From: Cokeromyces recurvatus
Taxonomy: Eukaryota; Mucoromycota; Mucoromycetes; Mucorales; Mucoraceae
Assembly (NCBI RefSeq): GCF_025118155.1
Contig: NW_026251391.1
Coordinates: forward strand, 1-64,000
Length of the DNA stretch: 64,000 bases
Direction of reading: 5' to 3'
How positions within the stretch are numbered: the stretch's first letter is position 1; every line of letters begins with the position of its first letter. Position numbers and translations under genes: made by a program. The notes under the pieces are model-generated. The model saw nothing but the letters and a program-made list of their open reading frames with translations, ran no database searches and was not told where the DNA came from. Shown piece after piece: positions 23,752-37,064 of the stretch.

Positions 23752-24990
23752 TCATTTATTCTTCATGTATAAAGTGATTAATTCATCAGAGGCATAAATA
23801 TGGTTGATTTGTTCTGTTATTTCAAGTAAAGCTAATTTAATGACATCTTCTAATAAGAGTAAATTCAAGCTAAATGGCTCTGGTGACTTTGTTTTTTTGT
23901 TGCTTTCACTTTCACTTTCACTTTCGCTTTCACTTTCATCTTCTTCTATCCATAGACCAATTGCGTACCAATCCACTTCCTTTAATTCTTCCTTTATAAT
24001 CTCAGGTGCAACATCTTTTACTTTAACTAATTTTTCATCTTCCTTTTTATTATTATTATTATCTTGTTTACTAACTTTGAATACAAGAACTGGTGATTTT
24101 GCATCCTCGATATTTAATAATTGTCCACTCTGTGTATAATACATGCGGTTAATATGCCCTACATCTACAATACGTTTCGTTTCTTCTTCATCATCATCGT
24201 GATATAGACCATCATTTTTATCCACTGTTATTACCATCTCATATCCTTTACTATCACCTTTTTTCTCTTTGATAATCAAATCTGCTTTATGAAACTCTTC
24301 TTTCCATGTAAAATTATTTGCTGATGATCTTAAATTAGCTGAAAACAGTGAATAGAGTTTAATTCGAAATGTAGCAGCTTCATGGCCAGTTAAGATATGG
24401 GATGCCTGAATGAGTTTAGCAGGATCAATGGCTTGATTGACTTTATTTTCGATGGAACGTAAGGCCAAGTGTAAAGAAGGTATAGCATCATCAACATTAG
24501 CAATCAGTTGACGGAGACGCGTTTTGACTTGATCTGCATCTGTTAAGGTATTTGTTGCAAAAGTATCCAAGTCTAATTTGAGGTCATTGCAAATTTCTAA
24601 AGCGGGTTCTAGATCACTATTTCCGTCTGCTACAGATCGAGCAATAATGTCAATAGTTGGCTATACTTGGAAAAAAAAATAAGTATGTGTGTATATGTGC
24701 GTATCTTATCAGTATGTTATGTTTATATACAATGTACCTTGAGATTTTTGATTTTGAGATCAAGATGACGTTGAAGAGTACGAATCTCTTTTGAATCAGG
24801 TTTATTTTTTGGTAATTGAGTTGTAATGTAAGAAGTAACATTTTTCTATAATGATAAAGTTAGATATACTTCAATATTAGACATGTTTACTTACAATAGC
24901 AGCATTTGTTGCATGACTTAAAGCTATTCTAGATACTGTTGTTACTGTAGTTAAAGCTAGTTTTCCAATTAAGTCCTCTATACTTGACAT
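23752..24990 (-). CDS. RanGTP-binding protein, Yrb30-like
   Basis: Exons 24990-24895, 24845-24738 and 24660-23752, 370 residues. The N-terminal helical start (MSSIEDLIGKLALTTVTT) and the following SHATNAAI-KNVTSYITTQLP segment resemble fungal Yrb30-type RanGTP-binding proteins, which bind Ran-GTP and inhibit GAP-stimulated hydrolysis. The middle holds DADQVKTRLRQLIANVDDAI and FRIKLYSLFSANLRSSANNF. A Glu/Ser dipeptide repeat (SESESESE) sits at about residue 315 before a C-terminal helical block. No signal peptide or membrane helix is seen. The family call rests on remembered similarity and is moderate; gene structure is firm. It is divergent from the branching enzyme gene. Confidence 0.65.
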
Positions 24991-25487
24991 TTTTTTTTAT
25001 CTAGAAAAAAAAAAAATATGTTTCTGTAAATATCTCAACACCAAAAACAATTAAATTCTGGGTTTTTTTTTTTCTGCATAATAAAATTGAATTATTTATT
25101 TCTTTACTGTCTTTGAAACAATTAAAAATATCTTTGTCTTTTGTATAAAAAAACGACTTGCGTGTATAATAACAAGCATGTGTTATATTAAATATACGCA
25201 ATAAATAAAGATTCTTCTTATTTATTGAATATTGACAACTTTAACTTTATTCATGATTAAGTCAAGAAGTCTTCTTCTTCAATAACAAACAAGTAATAAA
25301 TAATATCATCTGATGCTGCTTTGTTACTCTGGATTTCAAAAGGACTTTATTTTTACATCTCAATTTAACAAAATCTTTGTTATGCAAAGATGACTTTCAT
25401 TCTTCTTTTAATACTGAGTTTTATTTTCTTGAAAAAACGAAAAAAAAAAAAAAAAAGCAATAACTCGAGTTAGTCCCTTATTTAGGA

Positions 25488-25495
25488 TATAAAAG
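25488..25495 (+). promoter_or_regulatory. TATA box of the branching enzyme gene
   Basis: TATAAAAG at 25488-25495 lies 74 nt upstream of the ATG at 25569, preceded by GC-containing sequence and followed by a pyrimidine-rich stretch. Position and sequence fit a core promoter; strong TATA boxes are uncommon elsewhere in this window. Confidence 0.55.
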
Positions 25496-25568
25496 GCAAA
25501 CTCAAACAGAAAATTCTAATTTATTATATTTTTCTCCTTCTTCTTCCTCTTTGTTACTTTATCATATT

Positions 25569-28033
25569 ATGACTACTAACAATAGCGTTTCTACTTTTCA
25601 AGAAGAAGTTTCCCCTGGACGTGTCTTGACTATGCCAGCTGATGGTACCGGTCTTTCTGTCATTGACCCTTGGTTAGAACCCTTTAACGGATCACTTAGA
25701 GAAAGGTAATATCTGTTTGTAGTTTATTAAATTTATGAGAGTAGGGGAGACTCATGAATATTGAATTGTCTTATAATAGATATGCTATGTTTAAAAAGTA
25801 TGATGAAAGTATCAAGTCTTCTTTGGGTTATGAAGAATTTACGAAAGGTTATGAATATTATGGTTTAAATGTTCAGTCTGACAATAGTGTTATTTATCGT
25901 GAATGGGCCCCTAATGCTGTTACAGCTAGTTTGGTGGGTGATTTCAGTAAGTTTTGTTGGGGATAAGTAATGTGGAGGGGTGGGGGATGGAAAATAAAAA
26001 AGTGGTTTTGTAGCGGAGTCATTGTATATAAACATCTTTTTTTTTTTTTTTTTTTCCTTTTTTCGTTTAGATAACTGGGACGTAAATGCTCATGTTATGG
26101 TCAAAGATAAATTTGGTGTATTTTCTATTACCGTGCCTCCTACCAAAGACGGAAAAGTAGCTATTCCTCATGGAAGTAAGATAAAGGTAATATTTATATA
26201 CTATATATACTATTCGATTTTTTTTTTAGTACTGGTTACCCATCTTTCTTTTTTATAATTTAGATTACAATGACATTACCTAATACTGGTGAACGCATTT
26301 ATCGTTTACCTGCTTGGATTAAATATGTTACACAAGATCTTAGCGTAAGCGCAGCCTACGATGCTATCTTTTGGAACCCTGAGCAACAGTATGTCTTTAA
26401 AAACTCACGTCCTAAGAGACCTCAATCAATTCGTGTTTACGAAGCACATGGTAAAATAAACTAATTCCAAGAAGAAAAAAAGAAAATTCTGTATTAAATA
26501 TATATGTATATTATATATTAATGATTCATTATCTTATCTATAGTTGGTATCTCTTCTCCCGAACCACGTTGTGCAACCTATAAGGAGTTTACCAAAAATG
26601 TCTTACCTCGTATTGCCTATGATGGTTATAATACAATCCAATTGATGGCTGTTATGGAACATGCTTATTATGCTTCCTTTGGTTATCAAGTGACTTCCTT
26701 CTTTGCTCCCTCGAGTCGTTATGGTACACCAGACGATCTTAAGGAACTTATTGATACTGCTCATGGTATGGGTATTACCGTTCTTCTCGATTTGGTTCAC
26801 TCACACGCCTGTAAGAATGTGATCGATGGTCTTAATATGTTTGATGGTTCTGATCATTGCTACTTCCACGAAGGTGGCAAAGGACGTCACGACCTCTGGG
26901 ATTCTCGTCTTTTCAACTATGGTAATTATGAAGTAATGCGTTTCTTAATGTCCAATTTGCGTTATTGGATGGACGTCTTCCAGTTTGACGGTTTCCGATT
27001 TGATGGTGTAACCTCGATGCTTTATAAACATCATGGTATCGGCTATGGCTTCTCTGGAGATTATCATGAATACTTTGGTGACACCGTTGACGATGAAGGC
27101 GTCATGTATGTTCAATTAGCTAATCATTTCTTACACGAGAGATACCCTGACGTGGTTACGATTGCTGAAGACGTCTCTGGTATGCCAGGTTCCTGTCGTC
27201 CTGTACGTGAAGGTGGGTTAGGCTTTGACTATCGTCTCTCCATGGCTATCCCCGATATGTGGATTAAGATGCTCAAGGAACTGTCTGATGATGATTGGAA
27301 TATGGGTCATGTTGTTCATATCTTGACAAATCGTCGTTACCTTGAAAACACAATTGGTTATTGTGAATCTCACGATCAAGCTCTCGTAGGTGATAAGACA
27401 TTAGCCTTTTGGTTAATGGATAAGGAAATGTATACCAACATGTCAGATTTGACCCCCTTGACACCTATCATTGACCGTGGTTTGGCCTTGCATAAGATGA
27501 TTCGTATGATCACACATGGCTTAGGTGGTGAAGGTTATTTGAACTTTGAAGGTAATGAATTTGGTCACCCCGAATGGCTTGATTTCCCTCGTGCAGGTAA
27601 TAACTCTAGCTTCCAATACGCTCGTCGTCAATTTAACTTGATTGACGATCACCTCTTACGTTACAAGTATTTAAATGAATGGGATCGTGCTATGCAAAGG
27701 ACAGAAGATAAGTATGGATGGTTGCATTCCCCTCAAGGCTATGTCTCACGTAAAAATGAAGGCGATAAAATCATCGTCTTTGAGCGTGCTGGTGTCTTGT
27801 TCATTTTCAATTTCCATCCTACTCAATCCTTCGTAGATTACCGTGTAGGCGTGAATGAAGCTGGCAAGTATAAGATCATTTTAAATTCGGATGATAAACA
27901 ATTCTTAGGCCATGGACGTGTAGATAATGATACAGAATTCTTTACTACACCTGAAGATTGGGATAGTAGAGCTAATTGGCTCCAAGTCTATATCCCTAAT
28001 CGTACTTGTTTGCTTTTGGCAAAGGCAGACTAA
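25569..28033 (+). CDS. GLC3: 1,4-alpha-glucan (glycogen) branching enzyme
   Basis: Exons 25569-25705, 25780-25946, 26071-26186, 26264-26450 and 26544-28033; 698 residues, the usual length. It cuts alpha-1,4 chains and rejoins them by alpha-1,6 bonds in glycogen synthesis, in the cytosol. It has an N-terminal CBM48 ([20 protein letters not shown]), then a GH13 barrel. Catalytic motifs are [16 protein letters not shown] (nucleophile Asp in RFD), [10 protein letters not shown] (acid/base Glu) and [14 protein letters not shown] (third Asp), followed by [17 protein letters not shown] and an all-beta C-terminal domain. The introns cluster in the first 1 kb; the large last exon uses more C-ending codons than neighbours, a sign of high expression. 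Similarity is strong to eukaryotic enzymes of the same class. Confidence 0.97.
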
Positions 28034-28796
28034 TTGAATTTTTACACATTTTATGGCATTTTTTTTTCTTTCTCTCTCTCATTTGGGTTTTTGTTACATA
28101 TAAATGCATTGTCATAGGTTTATATAAATAAATAATCATATTATTATTATTTTCTGAATTATATTAATAAAAGTAAATTGTTATTATATACACATACATA
28201 TACATATACATATTTAAAGAAGTGAAAGAAAGAAAATAAACTATGATTATTGTTTCAAAATAATATATTAGAGTGGTATGGTGCTGCAGCAGTATATATC
28301 ACTATTCTATGGCACACAAACCTATTCAGGGTTTTTTTCATTAACATAGTTATACACCATGCTCAATTATGATGTACGTATACAATTGGAATAAGGTTAC
28401 CGACTTGATTTCTCTGTTACTATTATTATTAAGCCTATATTATTATATTACAGCCTGCTAAGGGCAAAACCAAAACCAAAAAAAAAAAAAAAAGACGCAT
28501 TAATATATACAAATATTAATATGAGTGGATTATTGTTTCTATTGAAATACAATATAGTCTCTCATAATAATAAATAGAGTATACATTACTACAACTGAGA
28601 TAGTCAAGCAGAAAAGGAAGCAGTTAAAATAAGGTAGAAGAGGCATGTATGATATTATTACTTCTTAAACGTAGCATTTGCACAAAAGATAAAGTAATTA
28701 CAATAAATATTCATAAAACACATCTTTATTATTAAGGGCATAAATTAATCTATATTACGTGTACAAAATCCTTTTATTTACGATACTTTAGATGGT
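28034..28796. other. Convergent intergenic region GLC3-SEC59
   Basis: 763 bp between two stop codons. AT-rich, with a tandem (ACATAT)n around 28190-28212 and poly-A at 28479-28494. No gene seen. Confidence 0.55.
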
Positions 28797-31244
28797 TTAA
28801 TTGCTCAAGACAACAAGAACGTACATATAAAGTGGTATAATAATGTTATCATTCTGTGTAGAGAAAGCTTCTAATAAACCTATAATATTAAATACAGTTT
28901 AGTATACTTTCTCTTCAATATAATATATATATATAAATATGTATATATATTACCTGCTAAAGTAATTATCACCAAGTAGCTCAACCACTTACCTCGGCCA
29001 GCCAAGGCAACAAATTGTACAGCATTGTCTACACTAATAATAGCCGCAATATAGACAACCACTATAGAACTTACAAAAATAGTCATAATAAATGCTATTG
29101 TACCTTCAACTGTCTTTTTTGTGCCTGGCCAAACGATACGACCCATATATTTTCCAACTAATGAAGCTGCCGCATCTCCAAAACCTAAAGATAAGATACC
29201 AGCAAGGCTTGCCAGCACATTTGAACTTCCGAGCCAAACAGGGCTTGCACATCCCAATAAAAGATAAATATGGCTCAAGATAACGGGCCCCAGATCGCGG
29301 CTATCAATGAATTCCGTCAAAAAGACATGAAGACTCTTTCCCCATGGCCAAATAGCGAAATATCTTAGGTATTCAAGATAAATAAAGCCTGATAATGCAA
29401 CGCTAAAAGCCAATTGCAAGAATATTTTCTAAAAAAAATAAAATAAAATAAAATAAATAAATAAATACGAGAATACATCTTCATTCATGCCTAATGATAA
29501 TTACCTCAAATAATACACCAGGTACAAACATAATAACTGCTAAGGCATGAAATAATTTTCGTTTCTTATTTAATGCACTCGTCAATATTTTCGTTTCTAG
29601 GCTTGAATAATAATCATGTGATGGTTGGGGATAAAAATCTAATACAAGGACCCAAATAACTACAGTTGTAATAACCATCAATGCCCAATATAAGCATAAT
29701 ACCATACGTGATGGTGACATGTACAGAAAATCGAGCGTCCTATAAAGAATAGAAGCATTAAATAGTTAGTATATTTGCAGTCCATACTTCTTTTTTTTAA
29801 GATCATTACCACATGAAAGGGTTTTCACCTGTAATCGTTTTACATAAAGGGGCAATAATAAAAAATACAATTATGGCTGTCAAAAAATAAAATGCAATAC
29901 CGCAAATTATTTTGGCATTGTTTGTAGTTTTTATTGAAGAACGCCAATACGGTTTTTGAGCTAAACGTCTTGACTGTCGAAGTAAAGGATAAGTAAGGAT
30001 ACCGATAAAAATCATACCAACTACTACAGCATGACTTAGTACGGTAACTGTTGAAATATCACCATAATGAATATAGCTAGGCGCTTGTTCAGGATAATAC
30101 TAAATATACATATATATTTATATGAATATACAATAAATTAGTTTTTTATCATAAATAATGTAGACAAGTTTTTTTTTTTCTTTTCTTTTTTTTTTTTTTT
30201 TTACCGCTGAATAGATGTATTCAGTTGCTCCATGTACTACAACTGCACCAGCTTGTGATATAATACACATTTCTCCTAACGTAAAACACTTCTTAAGAGT
30301 CACAACACAAATATATAAAAACCACTGAAAAATAGTGATAGAAAAAATGGTTAGATTGGTTGTTTGTTGTGATAATTGAGGAGTTAATGAAGTCCAATTT
30401 GTTAAAACAGTCGTACAGAGTGCAGCTACACAGATACTCGAAATAAATAAACCACGTTTGCGAATTATACGTTTTAGAGGATGTAAATAATCGTTAATAA
30501 AGACAAGTAGTAAAAAGAGAATACTCATGAATACTATAAGCTCTATTCTAACTTGAAGATAAGCTTTTATATGTATATGTATACATATATAATTCAAAGA
30601 AAAAAACTGTTAGTTCAAGCTATACTTGCCTTTATTATCACTATTTACCCATATAATATTCATCCATGGCATTATTCGATGCATCTATTAATTTAGCAAC
30701 TGCTACCATAGGCAATAGTAAAACACCGCACTTTAACCCGTCATCTGCGTTGCCTCTAAATTATGAAGCAATTAGTTTAATATGTCAATTATTAGAACCA
30801 TAATACTTACCTAAAAGACGATTTACTAGCACCAAAAATACGATTCATAGAATACACCTGTTGCTGCTTCATATTATGTATCCTTTTCTTTAGTTTTCCT
30901 TTATCATCTTCAGAAGAAGAATAGGCAGCTGCTGTTGTAGTTGCAGTTGTGCTACTACTGCTTGACTCGTCATGTTTCATTAAACCTCGTTTAGATTTTG
31001 TTGAAATGCGAACCAAGAGGATTCCTAACCAAATGCTACCAATCCAACCTAATGTAAATGATTTTATCAATACAAATGTATGTATATATATATATATTTC
31101 CGTTTATTTTTGCCTTCTCCTACCTGCTATAACATGATTATCAAGATAATGAATCTTGAACAACCGATAAAAAACCCAAAAAGATGATCCAATCCATAAG
31201 AGGGATTCTATTGATGCCATTTTGATTTTACTATAGCTAGACAT
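28797..31244 (-). CDS. SEC59: Dolichol kinase
   Basis: Eight exons: 31244-31124, 31048-30811, 30755-30649, 30563-30205, 30099-29810, 29739-29505, 29428-28954, 28879-28797; 635 residues from the ATG at 31244. It phosphorylates dolichol with CTP in the ER membrane, giving the carrier for N-glycosylation, O-mannosylation and GPI anchors. The polytopic C-terminal half holds the family core: NKKRKLFHALAVIMFVPGV, FIYLEYLRYFAIWPWG, LSLGFGDAAASLVGKYMGR, WPGTKKTVEGTIAF and the ending GLLEAFSTQNDNIIIPLY. The ORF stays open upstream of 31244 for 62 protein-like codons back to a CTG at 31430, with no ATG, so the true start is uncertain. A Ser/Thr/Ala-rich loop lies in the N-terminal half. Confidence 0.9.
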
Positions 31245-31729
31245 GACATCATTATTGATAGTTGAAGAAAATTGCTGGTTGATAGTATGTGACTTTTTGC
31301 GTTGAATGACTAAGAAAGATTGAACGTCTTCGAGCGAAGAAGATGAAGCAAACCCTTCATCTACTTGTTTTGTCAAGAGATCAATATTAGGATCTACTTG
31401 TTGAGTATTATTGTTAAATAGATTCGACAGTGTTGATTGAAAAAAACAAAAAAAAACAAAAAACAAAAAAAAAGAAGAAGAATTATATATAAAATAGTAG
31501 ACAAAAAGAAATAAAAAAGAAAAGAAAAAAATACAAAAATGATTTGTTGTGTAGTATTTCACAAATTAATGTGTTCAAAAAAAAAATGCATTTTTCACTA
31601 CAAATCCTTTTTCAATATTGATAAATAAAATCTTTCTAATTCTTGATAATACTTGCTGTTTTCTTTATTTAAATTATTTTATTAGTATGCAATGCAGCAT
31701 GGATATCTTTTCTTTATTATTATGTAATA

Positions 31730-33388
31730 TTATTTTTGTTTAAAAACGCTTGTTAAAGCTATTTGTGGATCAATTTGAAGTAAAGAATAACAAACATGAC
31801 GATATCCATTTTTTACTTCTCGAATACGATAAGATTTTTTTGACTTTTTAGTTTGTAATAACATGTCAATGTCCGTATCTAAATCACCTAAAACATGAAT
31901 CTCTGATTTATCAATCCAACCCCTAAATAAAGAATAAGTTTATTATACTTCCAATGACGTGTATATATATATATATATTTTGAATTTACCAAGTATGTGA
32001 ATCGCCAACAAGAAAGAATTGAACCAAGATTTGATGCGGTGGTTTTAATGAAAGGACATTTTCGGGTATTGTTTTGTTTGTCACAGAAGGATCTACAATC
32101 TAAACAATTGTATATTTATATAAGTTCAATTTATTCTGTTCAAACACATCTTTTATTTTTTCTTTATTTTTTTCATTTCTTTAATTATACCATTGCTGGA
32201 TGGGGAGGGAATCCACGAACACGAGCCCAGACAATTTCTCCATCTTTGAATTCAACTTTTTTTTTAGTAACTGGAGTTGATGATCTTGGCGTTAATGATC
32301 TTGGAGTGGATGATCTTGATCTTGTTATTGTTGTTGTTGTTGTTGATGGTGATGATGATGTAAGCCTGTCTTTTTGGATATCAGGTACTAGATCATTTTC
32401 TTTCTTTATTGTTGGCTTCTCTTCTTGTACAGCACAAGGTGATGACATTGTTGCTCTCCTTCGTTTTTTTTTTAAGGATGTTAAATGTATTCCATTACTT
32501 ATTGATGAATGAATCGGATCCTTATCAATCGTTCTTGATCGTAATTCGCGCTTATTTCTTTCTGTCATACTTCGCGTCACAATACGTATCGCTTTCTTTT
32601 TCTTTTCTTTTGGTGATGTACGGCGCTTCTTTCGACTTTCTTCATCATCTTCTATTGAAATGGCACGCTTCTTTCTACTACTACTATTATTATTATTACT
32701 AAGGGTTGCCTCTTCACTACTTAGACTGCTGCTGATACTATCCAACACATCAAGCTGGCTGTTGTCCTTGTTTTCAACAGTTGTTGATTTTTTTTCTTTA
32801 CCGTATGTGAAAATATTTGGATCTATTTTAATGTCCAAGATACCTGTCTCTGGCACAATCTTTAATCCCTTGTAATCATATTGAGCCTGCGTTATCAATT
32901 CATTCGTTAACTTATCCAACTTTTGCGCAGCTTTGTAATAGATTGTATCCGTTTGATTATATGTCATACAGTTTTTCCAAATTAATTGCAAATCTGCCTC
33001 AAATTCTTCTATCGTCATATATTGATGCGAGACCATTTTTTCTTGCATTATAGAAAACGACATTGGACTTTCAATAATTTCATTATAATCAGGTGCAATA
33101 TCCGGCGTCACTGGGTATCGAAAAAATTCACGTTTATCTGTTTCTATAAGTTGCTCAAGGATCCCTTGTAAAATATGCTCAAGAGGATAGAGAATGGTTT
33201 CTAAATAAGCCTTTTGTTTACGAATACGTTCAAGTTTTTGTCGTTCTCGCTTTTGTACTTGTTCAGAAAGCATTCTAACCTTCTCGAGGTCAGCACGTAA
33301 ACTCATCATAGACTTAAAAAAAAAATAACAATGATAATAATAAATATACAGACATGCATATACATATATACATACATATATAATTGTC

Positions 33389-33420
<32 letters not shown>

Positions 33421-35314
33421 TTACAGATGCTTTATGCGCTTTCTCTACTTCTGTCTGTTTTAATTGAGATGCTGATGCTGTCCATGGTTCTAAATGAAGT
33501 CTCTTTAAAAGTGGCGCTCCTCTTCTTGACTCACGTTTTAAAGACCAATATCGACAAATACTTTCAATTAGCTCAGCTTTTTTCTTAAGTCGGCTAGCTT
33601 GTTTAACATGGGGTAAATTTTCTAGTTTGTGAATAATATATTCAGGCGCAATGGGTGCTGCTCCAGCCGTATACTGATGCTGATGAGCTCTTGCTGCCTT
33701 TGTAGCTAATAATAACATTTGTTCCTCTCCATGAAACTCATTCGTGTTTTCCTCTTTATCTTCTTCGTCCACATATCGTTTTTGTGGCATGATCCGTTTG
33801 TGTTGCTGATCTGCAAACCAATTTTGGGCCATGGCTACCATACGTTCAACATCCACTTGCTCCTTGTAATCACGAGGCGTATGGCGATCACAATAAGCCT
33901 TTAGGACAACTCCACTACTCGAATCATGATTACCATCGTCATTGCTCTCATCTTCGTCATGGTGATGTAGCAACTTCATACGCATGCAGAGCCTTGCCCA
34001 TCGTGCACAGGTCACATGAAAGGCGACAAAACAATGCTTATTATCGCATTGAATGCAAGCACTGTGATGGCGACGTCGACGGCAAATATAACAGGTCAGT
34101 TTCCAACGACTTTTGGGTATGAGGGCTATATTATCAATTGGCTCCATATAGACAGAGTTACTGAGGGTGACTTCGGGTATCCAGATGGCACAGAGTAAAT
34201 GTGCCCATTGATTCGTCGTCGTTTGTTTGAACGCACCTCCCTCAAAGGGGCAAAAGATGCAGGATACAGGGTTTTCGGGAGAAATCATACATTTTCTACA
34301 AAGCCATTGACCTTCAGGAATATAAGGTATACCATAGCAATCTATTATATGTTGTAAGTAAATAAAAAGCACTCTAATATATATATATAAAGGTATACGT
34401 AAAGTAATTACCTTGATGGACAGCCAGGTTACAGCCATCACAGAATACAATGGCGTTACTGTTTTCGCATTCTCCATCGTCACAAACAGCACATTTTGAA
34501 TCCTCAGGTAAAAGGGGTTCTTCAGTTGGCTTTTTTGGTAAATTTTTAACCTAACACGAAAAGGGTATAAATAACTTAAAAAAAAATAAATAAATAAAAA
34601 CACTTGTAAATAGAATACCAAATTGAACCATTCTTTTTCTAATTTGTCGATAATGGCTTCAAATAATTCACAAGAGATTTGCCCCACATTTTCCTTTTTA
34701 CGCTCCTTATTATAAATCTTTAACCATGCTTCATCTATATTAGGACATGATGTTAAATTCAGCTCATATGCTACATATTTTGTCTAATCTAACCTTGTTC
34801 GTCCATATCATATTCAACCATTTCAAATAGTTCTTTCTCTGAAGGCTCTATAATTATTAAAGGAATGATAAGAAACGCCTGTTAAGTTAGTCATCTGTAT
34901 GGTTATTTTACCTATGTAACGTATATAATGATTCTTGGGTCGATGAAAGAAATGAGAATGAAGATCTAATCCATCTTCATCATCATCTTGTTTAGTATGT
35001 CGGCATTGCTGATCATGTTTATCGTTGATTTTTTGAAAACGAGGTATAGGTAATGTACTGACAGTCATAAGCTGTTTAAAATCATCGGATGGAGGTTCTG
35101 TCGATGGTTCTCTACTAATAAGAGCTAATGGCTCTTTAATATCTAAATCAGGATAAAAGTCCTTGTAGGATCGTTCCTCTCTAGGCTGTTCTGGTGTAGG
35201 TGAATGGTTGACGGGTTGAAGGGGCTTTAATTCTGTAATAGGATGCTTTCTAGGTCTTCCTCTTCTTACTGTAGGTTTTTGATCGGTCATTAATGTAGAT
35301 AATTCGGCAGACAT
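31730..35314 (-). CDS. BRPF/Nto1-like chromatin scaffold (EPL, PHD-knuckle-PHD, bromo, PWWP)
   Basis: Eight exons: 35314-34912, 34847-34794, 34734-34619, 34550-34412, 34341-33425, 33312-32191, 32099-31990, 31922-31730; 1017 residues. It is a scaffold of MYST histone acetyltransferase complexes (NuA3/MOZ type) that reads histone H3. Domains in order: AT-hook-like [10 protein letters not shown] (~16-25), an EPL-like segment ([20 protein letters not shown]), PHD1 ([20 protein letters not shown]), a zinc knuckle ([14 protein letters not shown]), PHD2 ([20 protein letters not shown]), a bromodomain (~575-680; [37 protein letters not shown]) and a C-terminal PWWP ([20 protein letters not shown]). 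Yeast Nto1 lacks the last two, so this copy has the animal BRPF layout. A basic, disordered linker separates bromo and PWWP. Confidence 0.93.
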
Positions 35315-35621
35315 TTAAGGTCTGCTAAGTACGTGTAATCTTTAAATAAATTATTAAACTTAAGGAATTCAAGACGAAATGTGGCAGTAGATGAATAAAT
35401 ATATATATATATAATTGTGTATATATAAATAGATATATAAAATAAAAATGCTTTTTTTTTTCTTTTTTTTTTTTTTTTTTTGATTGTAAACTGTTGAAAA
35501 TTAAAAGCCAGTAGAAATTATACACTTTCCATTGTGAAAATTTATTTACAAAGATAAGAACAAAAAGAAACAAAAAAAAAAAAAAAAAAAAAAAAAAAGT
35601 ATCCTTTTACATGAATAACTT

Positions 35622-36536
35622 TCAACATAGTTTGGCCCAACCAAAAGCTCTTGGACCTGAACAACCAATGAATCCAATATATTGAATGTCAATATTTTCT
35701 GCAGATCCATTATAATCATAAGCTCTTAATAATTTGATTAGGACATATTTTCCAGATCTAAGATAAATGATGAATATAAATGGATATTATTATTAAATTA
35801 CTCAACCTAAAATTTAAGTTAATAATAGTGGTTATGTCTTCCTCATTAGTCAAGGTAAACCAAGCAACTGGATCATTATCATCTAAGATACCATCATGTG
35901 ATTCCATTTTCGTTTTCACATAATCTTCGTAATCTTGCTTTGTGAAATGATCAAACATAGCTGTGTCTATATTTGTATAGTTTATTTAGATAAATATGTA
36001 TATTGTGGGTATCAAATTTATTACCTGAAACATTGATTTCTTTATGAGAAATGAATATTAAGCCATCTTTACATGGAGCAGTAAAACTAGATATTTTATG
36101 ATGTCGTTATCCTCTATCTATTTATTACTATTGTTATTTACCCAAATCGAGGTGCTCTTATGACCATTTTGGAGATAGAGCAAGTCTTATCGGTAATTAT
36201 GCCACTTTCGACATATCCACGATATTGAGTTAGTATATTAATAGCGCCACGTCTCCTAGAGCTATATACAAGATAAAGTTTAAAATACACGTATGTGTAT
36301 ATATAATACATGTACTACCAATAAACTGATCCGTTATTTAGCAGGATATTATGAATACCGTACATAGATCTAACAATTGGAAATTTCTTTTTTAACGTGT
36401 TATCTCTATTAACGAACTTTTTTTTTTTTTTTAATTACCCAAATTCGCCTCCATCTGCATAAACTATATCAAAATTTAGCATGTGCAATTGTTGCAAACT
36501 TGCTATTTCAAAAATATCATTTTGAGCAGTCTTCAT
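35622..36536 (-). CDS. Unknown protein with a galactose-binding-like (DOC-type) C-terminal part
   Basis: Six short exons: 36536-36439, 36369-36319, 36261-36142, 36086-36025, 35960-35807, 35757-35622; phases agree throughout and give 206 residues. Exons this short are missed by ORF scans. Conserved-looking blocks are KTCSISKMVIRAPRFGFTAP, CKDGLIFISHKEI, MFDHFTKQDYEDYV, RSGKYVLIKLLRAYDYNG and IDIQYIGFIGCSGPRAFGWA. The alternating hydrophobic pattern and the RYVLIKLL..NIDIQYIGFIG ending resemble jelly-roll (DOC/discoidin-like) folds found in ubiquitin-ligase proteins and some F-box proteins. No F-box, signal or membrane segment is present. Function unknown; it may be a stand-alone version of a domain otherwise fused to an F-box. 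Confidence 0.65.
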
Positions 36537-37023
36537 ATTTAACAAAGAAAGGGTTATAGAGAGAGAGAGAGGTCATATGTAATAAATGCATAATTTTAAT
36601 TGTTAAAATATAAAAAGAAATGAAATTTATACGTCATTTTTTCTGCTCTCTTGCATAATAAGAACATTATATTTCTTTTCATTATAACAAAAGGGAATAA
36701 TTGTCATTATACAAAAGACTGAATAAATACACAAAATGAACGAACTAGTCAAACTATTAAAATATACAATTTTGTTTTCTACATAGTTTCTATACGATAT
36801 ATATATATATATAAACTTGGCTGTATAGCATCTTTTTTTTTTAAATAAAAATACAAATATGGGTAGATGATAATGATACTGGATATGATCTATTATACTA
36901 TTAGTGATATGAACGCGAGTATAACTATTCTATTCAGGAAGTTTTTTTAACCCATTATTCAAATATAATGAACTCTCTTAGTGTTTTCTTTTCTATCATT
37001 CTTCACAAATATGTATTATTTTA

Positions 37024-37064
<41 letters not shown>

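Noticed and set aside
32409..32875. Plus-strand ORFs opposite the BRPF gene rich in Leu and Tyr
   Set aside because: Shadows of Asn/Ser/Lys-rich coding sequence on the minus strand.
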